Source: Lineus longissimus (taxonomy: Eukaryota > Nemertea > Pilidiophora > Heteronemertea > Lineidae). From it: a stretch of 64,000 nt of DNA. The stretch covers positions 9,486,001-9,550,000 of the forward strand of contig NC_088320.1 in assembly GCF_910592395.1 (NCBI RefSeq). The letters are read 5' to 3'. The stretch's first letter is position 1; every line of letters starts with the position of its first letter. The notes under the pieces are model-generated. The model searched no databases, was not told where the DNA came from, and worked only from the letters and a program-made list of their open reading frames with translations. Below are positions 23,036-32,763 of the stretch, in pieces. The translations under genes were made by a program, and so were the position numbers.

Positions 23036-25613
23036 CATTGGACCATTGCACAAGATACTGAATTTTACCCTCGTGCTTCCTCTTACTAATGGCTTGAAGC
23101 ATAAATGCCATTCCAGCATCTTCCGCATCCATCTCTGTACTGTGCTCTTCCAGTGAAGCAATAAGAACTGCTTCTTCCTCAGTGTACCCTTCTGTATACA
23201 AAAATAGGAAAATAAGGACATAACCCATGCAGACAGAAAAAACAATGGCGTACTGGCATTACGATAAAGGTGCTGGTTGTCACCAGGGTACATGTTTGAT
23301 GACTTGTCAAGTCATGTAATCTACGTGTGTCTCCAATGAAAAAAGGCATGAACCAATTGTGCTAATTTTACCAAGTGATCTGATGGAATTGTGATACATG
23401 TGACGTCCAGATACTCAGCTTTGTAAGATTTCCTATCGATTCAATGCTTTGACTTCCCAATAACAAAAGAAATATGTACCTTGTATAAGACTTCCAATGC
23501 CTGAATTTCCTGAAAACATACAAAAATAATTAAAAATCACACAGAAATAATATGATAACAATTGCAACTGCTGAATCAGCTCATGGGTCATCAACTTGAG
23601 AATATTTTTTTAAATGTTAGTTCTCCCACGTTCCTTGAATTCTATCAAGTGTGTCGTGCAAAATGGCACATTCCAGAGATTAAATCACAGAATTTAATGC
23701 CTGGGCTTTCCGAGTGGCGCAGTGGTAACATCAGCGCCTGTCACCTCTGAGGTCCCGGGTTCGATTCCCGATCGGTCCCAGTATACTCATGTGATACTAG
23801 AGAGGGCAACTCTCCTCAACAGTGAAGGTTTTCTCCGGGGTCTCTGGTTTCCTCTTACATTACAATTGCCCAATATTGTTTATAGAGCTAATAATGTCCT
23901 TGTTGATGCTCAGCTCTCAACTCAATATTTTTTATGCAATGCCTGTAGAGAAATGAAGTTCTCAGAAGCGATACAAATTTAGCAACAATAATTTATAATG
24001 TACGTTAGAACCTCAATATTAAGGACACCAACAGGACTAACAACTGATGTCCTTAACAGAGAGGTGTCCTGATTAGAGAGGTGAAATTGAATGGAAACAA
24101 CCCATTTGAGACCAAAACTCGTCCTTTATAGAGAGGTTGTCCTTGATAGGAAGGTGTCCACTAAGGGATGTTCAACTGTACCTCTTCGATCTGTGGCATA
24201 TGTGGGTGTGTTCTCCTCTGTAACAGGGGGCGCGGTACAGGCATCTGTATCACTCGTTACCTCTTCTGGAAGATAAGAATGCAGTCATCATTTGAAATGC
24301 ATAGGATATCAAATCTGTGACTCGCTCTACCATAACTAGGCGCTTGCCGCATCTGAACTTGACAGGTTGATACGGACTTGTTGTTCATTTCCCTATTGTA
24401 GACCTTTTGTGAAATCTATTACAAACTGATTTGGTCACATTTCACAAACGGTCTACAATAGGGAAATGAACAACAAGTCCGTATCAACCTGTCAAGTTCA
24501 GATGCGACAAGCGCCTAGTTTTGGTAGAGCGGGTCACATCTGGGTAACTTAAGAGTCCAGTATCATCATCCTGAAGGGTCAGTTCCCCAGAATGTCAAGA
24601 ATCTTAATCTTAATCTCGGGTATTTGAGACACGCCCGCCAACTTACACAGGGCAGAATGGCCTGTACAGTGCTGTTTTGAGCAAATTGAGAATGGCTGCT
24701 TCAGAATAGCTTCTCCAAGTTGAACATGAATGTTGTAATGTTAAAGGGACACTATAGGCAGCGGCTAGGCAGGCAAGATAAAGTTACACAGAGTCACCAA
24801 TAGGGGTCTCTCCCATCGCACAGTACGTCAAAACTATTCATGACTGTACAATGATTATATTCAGTGCTGAATCTAACATGGCCCAGTGCCTCTGCTGTGC
24901 ATAATAGTCACCCAAAGATGCCAGTTTAACCCGACTGCTCCTGTCTATAATCCCCCTTTAAGGAACTCATGTCAAATGTAAAAAAATTGGACCAATTTGG
25001 ACCAGTGACCAGTGTCTTGTAAAATAGCCAACATCAGACAAGACATGAGCTCTATAAAACTTATGCCAATTGACAGAAGCACAGAATCATTATAGTTGCT
25101 AAATTTGCATCGCTTATGAGAACTTCATTTCTCTACAGGCACTGACAGCCCAGGCATTAAATGCTGTGAATGTGCCATTTTTGCACGACACACTTGATAG
25201 AATTCAAGGAACGTGGGAGAACTAATATTCAAAAAAATATTCTCTAAGTTGATGACCCATGAGCTGATTCAGCAGTTGCAATTGTTATCATATAACTGAT
25301 GGTTTGGTTGCATGCATACTAGCAAACACACAGGTATATGTTGCCAGATCGCCAATCACAAAAGACAATTTTAACTGAAAGCTTTCAACCAAATTATAAT
25401 CCTATTAGTGGCAAAGGCAAGCGTTATAAAGTTTAACTTACTAGTTTCCTTATAGAAAGAGCAAAACATCTGGGTCATTAACTTTCCATTCGCGGACTTC
25501 ATCATTTCTGTGATGACAGGGTCAAATGCAAAATGGCCATTTGTCTCATACTTTTTGTTGGAATTTACCCATAAACATAGACAATGCATGCCTATTCCAT
25601 TCAAGGCGCACAC
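22971..25613 (-). CDS. four-exon gene segment ending in a truncated chromodomain-like motif
   Basis: Minus-strand exons: 25613-25442 (172 nt), 24265-24182 (84 nt), 23509-23480 (30 nt) and 23191-22971 (221 nt with stop). All have good acceptors (tttctag, tcttccag, ttttcag, tatacag) and GT donors, and the phases agree throughout. The product reads VCALNGIGMHCLCLWVNS, then NGHFAFDPVITEMMKSANGK, an acidic/Thr-rich linker, GNSGIGSLIQ, and EGYTEEEAVLIASLEEHSTE. It ends KRKHEGKIQYLVQWSNGE, which looks like the first strands of a chromodomain. After NGE the sequence is the antisense of the gene's own first visible exon (inverted repeat), and the stop TAG is the complement of its acceptor. Upstream exons and an initiator ATG were not found. 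Function unknown. Confidence 0.55.
23547..23998 (+). repeat. inverted-repeat arm B (left), interrupted by a SINE
   Basis: Segments 23547-23702 and 23938-23998 are complementary to 25075-25305 in opposite orientation. The intervening 235 bp is a SINE that is reduced to a scar in the right arm. Arm B may itself be a MITE present in two orientations. Confidence 0.8.
23703..23937 (+). mobile_element. tRNA-derived SINE with 7-bp target duplication
   Basis: The 5' part carries pol III promoter boxes: A-box-like tggcgcagtggtaacatcag and B-box ggttcgattcc (about 23758-23768). It is followed by a body with ggttttctccggggtctctg, and ends in a short T-rich tail. Flanked by direct aatgcct at 23696-23702 and 23938-23944. 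The acceptor stem does not pair (gggcttt against gatcggtccc), so this is not a tRNA gene. Confidence 0.8.
24003..24178. mobile_element. TA-flanked MITE (mariner/Tc1-type) at an exon edge
   Basis: Ends cgttagaacctc and ggatgttcaactg are imperfect inverted repeats. TA lies at 24001-24002 and 24179-24180. The interior has the aaggacacc and agagaggtgtcc motifs. On the minus strand its right end forms the intron start, gtacagttgaac, immediately after the exon that ends at 24182. Confidence 0.65.
24312..24541. mobile_element. 230-bp palindromic MITE with about 100-bp arms
   Basis: Left arm atctgtgactcgctctacc, then gatacggacttgttgttcat, is mirrored by atgaacaacaagtccgtatc through gtagagcgggtcaca at right. 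The loop is about 20 bp. Intronic in the minus-strand gene. Noncoding. Confidence 0.75.
24741..24961. mobile_element. 220-bp TTAA-bounded MITE
   Basis: Begins ttaaagggacactatag and ends ctataatccccctttaa, inverted with two mismatches and TTAA at both ends. TTAA targets are typical of piggyBac-like elements. The interior is noncoding. Confidence 0.6.
25075..25305 (-). repeat. inverted-repeat arm B (right), SINE scar
   Basis: Complement of arm B at 23547-23998. At the SINE site it retains aatgcct, then gggctgtcag, then tgcct, that is the two target copies with only about 10 bp between them. Confidence 0.8.
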
Positions 25614-25673
25614 CTAGAAAGAGAAAAAACTGATCCTTTAATTACCAAATATTGCGTGAAATGAGAAATTTTT
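25553..25673 (-). repeat. inverted-repeat arm A (right)
   Basis: Complement of 22915-23035. It includes the acceptor and first 61 bases of the exon 25613-25442. Confidence 0.9.
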
Positions 25674-25955
25674 AGCTAGAAAGACTTATCCCAAATTCCA
25701 GGTCACTAAATTAAAGATCATACTCATATATCAAAGTTTGAAAACATGCTTGATACTCATGAAATATGTTGAGGGTTAAAAAAACAAGATCCCAGACATT
25801 AAAAAAATTCTAATAATAAAGTCATTATTTAGTTATTTCAATTTTCAATTTGAAACTATTTGAATTTCCCACCACACACAACTTTAGATTAGTTCCACAT
25901 GTGGCCGCTAGGGATTTTTTGATGACGTAGGTCGTGTCAGTCAGAACAAAGCAAG

Positions 25956-27002
25956 ATGGCTTCCGCATACAGTTCAGAGAGTGAGAGCAGTGAATTTGAG
26001 GATGTTTTGGTCGATACAGAAGGATATTTAAACGTTGAGCCATACATGTTCGAGCCATTGATATCACTAGATCATAATGAGAGTGATCATTCGGACGAAA
26101 GTGATGAGGAAGTGGAGGATGAACGCCCTGAACGTGCAGGCAACAGAAAATGGCAAGTTTTGTTTACATTCTCACTCTGTTCTCTATGCACACAGCACTA
26201 CATCATGACATGCATCCACTACTACTATACACAATTGGACTTTATCTGATGCTCTGGCACTTCTTGGATGGCTTTGTATTGGTTCAATGGTTGTATGTAT
26301 TTGAACAGTCTCTGAAGGACATTTGCTATCTGCCATGTCATGGACTCGGCCTCATCATCACTGAGACTGAGGGAAGCCAAGGAGGGCAACTGGCAACTGG
26401 TCTAGTGTTAATCATCATTTTTTGTAAATATGTAAACGTTTATCACTTCAGGTGTGACTGTGGAAACTGCACAGCTCAAATCACTGGAACAGAGTCGATG
26501 TGCTGCAGTGACTATTCCCCAGTTCTGGCCAAGAAGGAAAGTTATGAGCCAGATGGAGTTGCCTGCATAACTCTGCATCCCGGATTCGCAAGCAACTGCC
26601 TTGACCGATATGTCCTGGAAAGTGCCATGTATGAATTTATCCAAGATCAAGGGCCAATAGGAAATGATCAGCCAATGCACAAGTAAGTTGAAATAAGTAA
26701 AATAACAGAAACTTGTACATGTACACTTCCTATTTATTTACAAAACAGAAACAACTGCTTTCAGCACAAAGGATTCATGACCATACTACATTGTATGCAT
26801 TATGTTTCATCTGAACTCAAATTTTCTCCCAAACTGTCTTTTCAGGTTATGGAGATACCTTGCATACCGCAGATTTGTGCGCTGGTGCTGGCAACGTTTG
26901 GGCAAAAAGCAAAGACTTCCTCTTCCAGTCTGTGCTCGTGACAAGATTCGCTCTACCTGGCCCTCAGAGGAGTACACTGGCTTTCGTTATCCAAAGAGTT
27001 GA
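25956..27002 (+). CDS. P2X7-type C-terminal (P2RX7_C) zinc-domain protein
   Basis: Three exons: 25956-26152, 26452-26682 and 26846-27002, giving 194 residues from ATG with good context (caagATGG). The first 62 residues are Ser/Glu/Asp-rich and disordered. The rest matches the cytoplasmic ballast domain of the P2X7 receptor, which also occurs alone in many invertebrate proteins: WCDCGNC, MCCSD, a helical stretch CLDRYVLESAMYEF, then RYLAYRRFVRWCW and the terminal IRSTWPSEEYTGF. The clustered cysteines should bind zinc as in P2X7. No channel domain or membrane segment is present, so it is not a purinoceptor. The first intron needs a GC donor (gcaagt) to stay in frame. The last exon overlaps the coding end of the convergent THAP gene. 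Confidence 0.82.
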
Positions 27003-29238
27003 GCGTCCGATTAAATCGAGTCTTCCGGCTATCCACGACCTCAAGTTTGGTTTGACTTTTCGTGTATTTCGTACAGACTGGCTTGGGTGTAGACTTGATG
27101 CGATCTTCTCTATTGGCCAATGCAGTGCTGTACGAGGGCATTTTCTCTCGAAGTCTCAATACCTCATTCAGTAGAAGTTGAATGTATTCTGAAAAGGAAC
27201 GAATATTTTGATTTTTTTTTAACAATAAATATTTTGTATTTATAGGATGTCCTGTTGTTTTTGGTGACACAAGATCATCTCCATGAAATACCTCTGGAAA
27301 TGGAAATGGTGTTCACAGTCAAGTGGAACCTCTCTAAAGGGACCATCTCAAAATTGACTGATGCCAAAATAGAAGAACAGTGTTAGTCTCTCTGTGAACA
27401 CTGAGCACCTAGAAAACTCCCCCCAGACAAACACTGTTCCTCTTTTTTTGCATCAGTAAATTTTGAGATGGTCCCTAAGGACACCCATGGGACTGACAAG
27501 TGCTCTCCTTAATAGAGTACACTCCCACCGCAGTGGTATGTCCCGCTCCTGGTTTCATATACCGTGCCAACCACTGCTAGGCGAGAGTCTTTATCAGCGG
27601 CTAGGAAGACGACTGCAACAACACTACTTTGGCACTCTGCCAAGCAATCGGATGTTGTCACCCTTTCTATATATGGCCATTTTCAAGGAGCATCCTCAAC
27701 CTACATGTATGATATAGAAGTACTTTTTTGAAAAGGTTCCTACCATAAGTCACTGGTACTTTCACTTCCCTTGCCACAGGTTCACCCTCCTTTGCCTTCG
27801 GATAGGAGACTGACCATCGCTTAGTCCCATCTTTGTTCGCTGCTTGGGCACGTTTGGAATTCTCGTTGAAGTGCAATGCAGCTAGGAAGAGCCTGGAACA
27901 AATCGCAAAACCATAGTTAAAATACATGTAGGTTGTCAGCTATTGCAATGCATTATTAAGTTCAATCCCATAGATCCGGCCTATAGTCCCTCTTTTAACT
28001 GCAGTTTTTACTTCTTTAATTTTAGATTAGAATTTAAAACAAGACTCGTCAGGGTCTTGATTGTGATACCTGGTTTCTTTACCACACAAAACAATGAAAC
28101 ATTCAATAAGCCTGATTTTTGTTTCATGGATTCTATTATAAACTTTTAACAGATAAACCAGTCTACAGACATGGCAGATGAAAAGATGAAAATAAATATC
28201 ACCTTTTCAACAACTGCAGGTTGCCGTCTGTCTGGTTCAACTTCTGTGGAAGCCTCAGGGAATGCAGCATCAATCCCCACATCAAAATGATCATCATCAT
28301 CTTCAGGTGCAGTGGCAGGGAGGTCACTGGCTGCATCTACATGGACTTCAGGTTGCTGTAGGCCTAAACGAGTGTCTTGGACGGCAGCTCGGAGTGCCTG
28401 AAAGTCAAAAGTTAATAAATTAGAATTTGTGGTTAATCAATTTGCATGGCAGACCTGCCGATATAGCAAAGAAGACATTGATAGATGGTTGCAGATGCAT
28501 AACATGTATGATTTTTGAACAGACTAATGTTGCACAATATTGTTTCGCCTCGTCTGTGTTGTATCGCCAGTTATGTCATGACGCTGAACTACTAGGCCTA
28601 GATGTCAGATGACAATAATCTGTCATTGACAGTGGCTGTCACTGACACTGACCTGTGTCGCTGTCAAATTGCTATGGCTGGAACACAAGAAGACACTATG
28701 CGGTATCACAGGCCCCAATAGGGCCTACACATTATGTATAACAACCGACCTCAGCAGCCTCGGGCATTAAATGCAATTGACATGGTTGTGTAGCCACTGT
28801 ACAGTGGATGACATGTGCCATTTGGGTAGTATGAGTGTTGTGTGCATCAGCAGTGTATAAATCATGAAATAGTGTTCAACTCACTTCTTGATGTTTACGT
28901 TTTTTGGCTAACGAACGTTCCTTTGGAGGCTGTCGCATGTAAGTGGAGTTGGTCAAATCGAATACAGATGGAACAGCTGTTTTTAACAAGTGGCATTTAA
29001 TATTCAGTTGGATGCAGATATCCGGCTTCATGTGATAATCCGTATCGATAAAGTGATCACTGCAAAGTTTGGCCGAAGGCCCAGGCTTCCAACACTCCAA
29101 ACGTTTGCACTTCCGAATCCACAGCTTCCTCCTCTCTCGTTCAACTGGCTTTGGAAATTCATGAAAATGGGTCCCATCCGTCATTCGATTGTTCTTTGTG
29201 CTAGCCTTGACACAATTCGGAGCCACACAATACACCAT
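26953..29238 (-). CDS. THAP zinc-finger protein with transposase-like C-terminal region
   Basis: Four minus-strand exons in consistent phase: 29238-28885, 28243-28203, 27892-27744 and 27188-26953, giving 259 residues. Residues 1-95 form a C2CH THAP domain: Cys4 and Cys9 (YCVAPNC), FHEFPKP, WIRKCKR, CSDHF, then the AVPSVF (AVPTIF-like) box. THAP domains bind DNA and are shared with P-element and Kolobok-type transposases. The last three exons read LQLLKRLFLAALHFNENS, RWSVSYPKAKEGEP, YIQLLLNEVLRLRE and end near SRKTRFNR. I take this as a transposon-derived C-terminal module, from memory of similar multi-copy invertebrate proteins. No DDE core is present, so it cannot transpose. A longer form of the second exon from acceptor 28397 would add an acidic stretch but shift the frame. 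Gene symbol not assignable. Confidence 0.72.
27338..27476. mobile_element. 139-bp hairpin MITE, AGGGACCATCTCA family, copy 2
   Basis: Ends agggaccatctcaaaattga and its complement, ending tgagatggtccct, with inner pairing around aacagtgtt and aacactgtt. It sits in an intron of the THAP gene. Same termini and length as the copy at 11373-11510. Confidence 0.72.
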
Positions 29239-30590
29239 AGTGAATGAAACACATTACTTCCAGGTGTGCATAACTAATTAAGGCCCTCCTGCTTTTATGA
29301 TTACATGACATGATCTACATCACAGCTTTTGCTGAACCCGCCGCCTGGCTCTAACAAGCCAGTTGCTAGTCTGATCAGGCAATCAAGTTGTCAAACACAT
29401 AATTGGCTATATCTTCAAAATGGATGGAGCTAATTGCATTTGGTTTTCTGTATTGTATAAAGTGTTAGGTACACTTTTGAAATCGTCTTACAGCAGAAAA
29501 TGGCAAAAAACCTTGATATATGACCTTTAAACTGATTTTTTCAAGGGTGTCTGGATGGGAGACGGTTTTTAGGGTTAGAACAGGACTTCCTTTTTAGCTT
29601 TTGAAGCCAAACGGTAACATGAAAAGCGGAAAGGATTAATCAAACTGAACTCAGCTCAAACTTGAGGACTAAACATAGCGGGGTACCTGGAATTACCCAA
29701 ACTGAAACGCCAGCCAAGCTCTCACACAACAGTACTCCGTTCGAGCCTTATGTTGGGATTTTAGTGAAAATAAGCAACTTTTCATGTACATGTCACCTTT
29801 AAATGTTGAATCCAAATTGTTTGAAAAAAAAAAACGCTAAACCAGAGAGCAATTTTTTTTAGCCGGTATGTATTTATAAATGAAACGGCCAGGGGCCATT
29901 GTGCTCACCGGAAGTATTTTTAGTAGACAGTTACAGAAAGTGCTACAGTATGTAGCCAAAAAGTGTTGTCTTCATTGCATTGGATAATGATGGGCAATCC
30001 CCGCCAGTAGGTTGGTTGTCAAGGTAAATGATTTGGTGAGAATGGATGAACAAGTCATATTGGCAAAAGAGATGATTTTGATTTATTTAGGTCTTGACCA
30101 GCAAGTGATTTGAAAATAGAGGTGCAGTGACAATGAATGATTGATAAATCACAGTATAATCAAATGATGTTTACAGCAGTGATGAAAAAAAAAGGGATTA
30201 TGCAGAAATTCTTGACATTTGTTAACAATTCTTCATGATTCTTTCCTAGCTCAAGGTGTGCATCTTGACTGCAATATGTAGGAATGAATTATTAGGAGAA
30301 AAGAAGGCAGAATGTGACATTCTCAAAGTTTTTGCACAGTGCTGTAGTTCAATTACAAGGTGTATACTGAAGTTGTCTGTTTTATTGATTGTCGTTCTGT
30401 TTACAAAGATGCTGAGCACAGTAATTGTGCTCAATTTCTCCTTCATGTATATATCAGGTCTGAATGCTAAATTGTGGCCTTTTCTTATGATCCCCACAAT
30501 ACAACTCGAAATTAGACTCAGATTATGCATATTGATATAGTCATTTCTGTGCATTTGGCAACTTTTTCCATCCTGAAATGCAGATCTGTT
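29239..30590. other. 5' flank of THAP gene, no gene seen
   Basis: Presumably holds the THAP gene promoter. No exon, RNA gene or defined repeat was recognised. Confidence 0.45.
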
Positions 30591-32130
30591 TATAGATCGA
30601 TTATGGCCTGTTATGTGTAGCACTATGCGATTCACTGATTCATTCAATATTTCAGTCAGAAATCGAATGAATAGTTTCTTTAGTGAAAAATAAATCAAAT
30701 AAATTGTCAATTGAATCGAATGATAGGTTGTTTTATCAAAAATGTATTGGAAAGAGTTTAAAATATCAAGACCGAGATCAAACAATCTCATTCGATTCTT
30801 ACAAATCACCTATTCAATATTAATCGCATAATTCGTCATATAGATTAAAGTACATTTCGATATAATCAAATAGTTCTTACAAAAAATTGAATGATAATTT
30901 GATTTTAAGAATGAATGTTCATTCGATTCCATATCAAATGAAAAGCAATATTCGATTTAAAAATCAAATGGTCTATTTGATTTAAATCGAATGACCTATT
31001 CGATTTAAATCGAATGAGTATTCGATTTCTAAATCAAATGGTCTCATTCGATTCTGCTCCTATTCCATTCGATTCTAATTGGTTGCTAGTTTGTCACGTG
31101 ACTATGATTGACCAATCAAAATCGAATAGAAATCTACAAAAATCGAATGACCTATTCGGTTTTAAATCGAATGGTCTATTCGATTCTGCTCCTATTCCAT
31201 TCGATTCTAATTGGTTGCTAGTTTGTCACGTGACTACGATTGACCAATCAAAATCGAATAGAAATCTACAAAAATCGAATGACCTATTCGGTTTTAAATC
31301 GAATGGTCTATTCGATTCTGCTCCTATTCCATTCGATTCTAATTGGTTGCTAGTTTGTCACGTGACTACGATTGACCAATCAAAATCGAATAGAAATCTA
31401 CAAAAATCGAATGACCTATTCGGTTTTAAATCGAATGGTCTATTCGATTCTGCTCCTATTCCATTCGATTCTAATTGGTTGCTAGTTTGTCACGTGACTA
31501 CGATTGACCAATCAAAATCGAATAGAAATCTACAAAAATCGAATGACCTATTCGGTTTTAAATCGAATGGTCTATTCGATTCTGCTCCTATTCCATTCGA
31601 TTCTAATTGGTTGCTAGTTTGTCACGTGACTACGATTGACCAATCAAAATTGAATAGAAATCTACAAAAATCGAATGACATATTCAATTTTAAATCGAAT
31701 GGTCTATTCGATTTTAAATCGAATGACCTATTCGATTTAAATCGAATGAGTATTCGATTTCAAAATCGTATATACTTCTTATTTGATTCTGAAATTGAAT
31801 ATACTTTGATTAAATTGAAAGATTTGGTGTAATTAAAATCGAAAATGCTTCGTTTTTTGACCAGTTAATGCGATATATTTGAATCTGATTTTGATCTATT
31901 TCTTTCACCTTTTGATTTTTTCTAAGTTATATTCGATTATGAATTTATAGTGTTTGATTTGATATACAACAAGAACAGTATTTTTTGTTGATAAATGTTT
32001 GAAAAAAATCGAATGAATATGCAAAAAAATCAAATGATTGAGGGAAGAATCGAACAAAGTTGATTAAAATCGAATAGATAGGCACAAAAATCGAATTTTA
32101 ATTGCAATGTTGCTCAAATCGAATTTTGCT
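30590..32130. repeat. AATCGAAT/ATTCGATT-rich satellite-like region
   Basis: The octamer AATCGAAT or its complement, with one-base variants, recurs dozens of times in both orientations. Spacing is irregular outside the 31051-31710 array. Strongly A/T-rich and noncoding apart from chance frames. Confidence 0.8.
31051..31710 (+). repeat. 132-bp minisatellite, five copies
   Basis: Units start attctgctcctattccattc at 31051, 31183, 31315, 31447 and 31579. Each holds attggttgctag, tcacgtgac and gaccaatc, that is an E-box CACGTG between inverted CCAAT boxes. Because 132 is a multiple of three, one frame stays open for 272 codons. This is not taken as a gene. Confidence 0.93.
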
Positions 32131-32232
32131 ACAAAAAACATGCCATAATCGATGTTGATAATTTGTCCATTTCTGACTGTTGCAGTGACTGTCATCGGAA
32201 GTGTGATATCATCTGGTACAACACCTTCCGCG

Positions 32233-32272
32233 TAGGATACGACGGACGACGACGACGACGACGACGACGGAC
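32233..32272 (+). repeat. GAC trinucleotide repeat
   Basis: An interrupted run of about twelve GAC units (gacggacgacgacgacgac and following). Confidence 0.85.
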
Positions 32273-32592
32273 ACTGAATGGTCTCCAACTATACTTATAG
32301 GGTGCCTTTCGTGCACAAATCTAGTGGCATCTTTGAAATAATTTTCAATAAAATCCAAGAAGTAATGGTCACATCGCACAAGTTTTCCACCCAATGGTGG
32401 AGAGTGAATCATAAGCATAATTCGCACTTACTGGTACTTGCAACTGCCACTTTTGGCTGGAGACTAAATTTGGAATATTACCTATGAGCTGCAATAACAT
32501 TTTTGAAAGGTATGACAAATCAGATACCCACCCCTTCCTTTGATCATGTAGGCCTCTCATAATTTATACATGCATCTGTGGCCAGTTCAGAG

Positions 32593-32763
32593 CCGGTGTA
32601 GAAGTTTAAAATGTCCTAGGATAAAATGTCCGGGAACAAAGGATTCTATTATGCGCTTCAATCTCTGAGCTATTGACGGTCAGGGTCTCTATAGAACCAT
32701 ATTGCAGAATACAATAGGACCGGACACTTTTTCCAGGGGGGACACTTTTTACTTTTACACCGG
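32593..32763 (+). mobile_element. CCGGTGTAGAAG MITE, copy 3
   Basis: 171 bp from ccggtgtagaagtttaaaat to acttttacaccgg. Shares tgtcctaggat, gcgcttcaatctctgagcta and acaataggaccggacac with the copy at 17246. Confidence 0.8.

Noticed and set aside
23703-23780. Possible tRNA gene
   Set aside because: A and B boxes are present but the acceptor stem does not pair. The unit has a SINE body and target duplications.
31014-31832. 272-codon open frame
   Set aside because: It lies on a 132-bp minisatellite (a multiple of three). Repeat periodicity alone keeps it open, and composition follows the DNA repeat.
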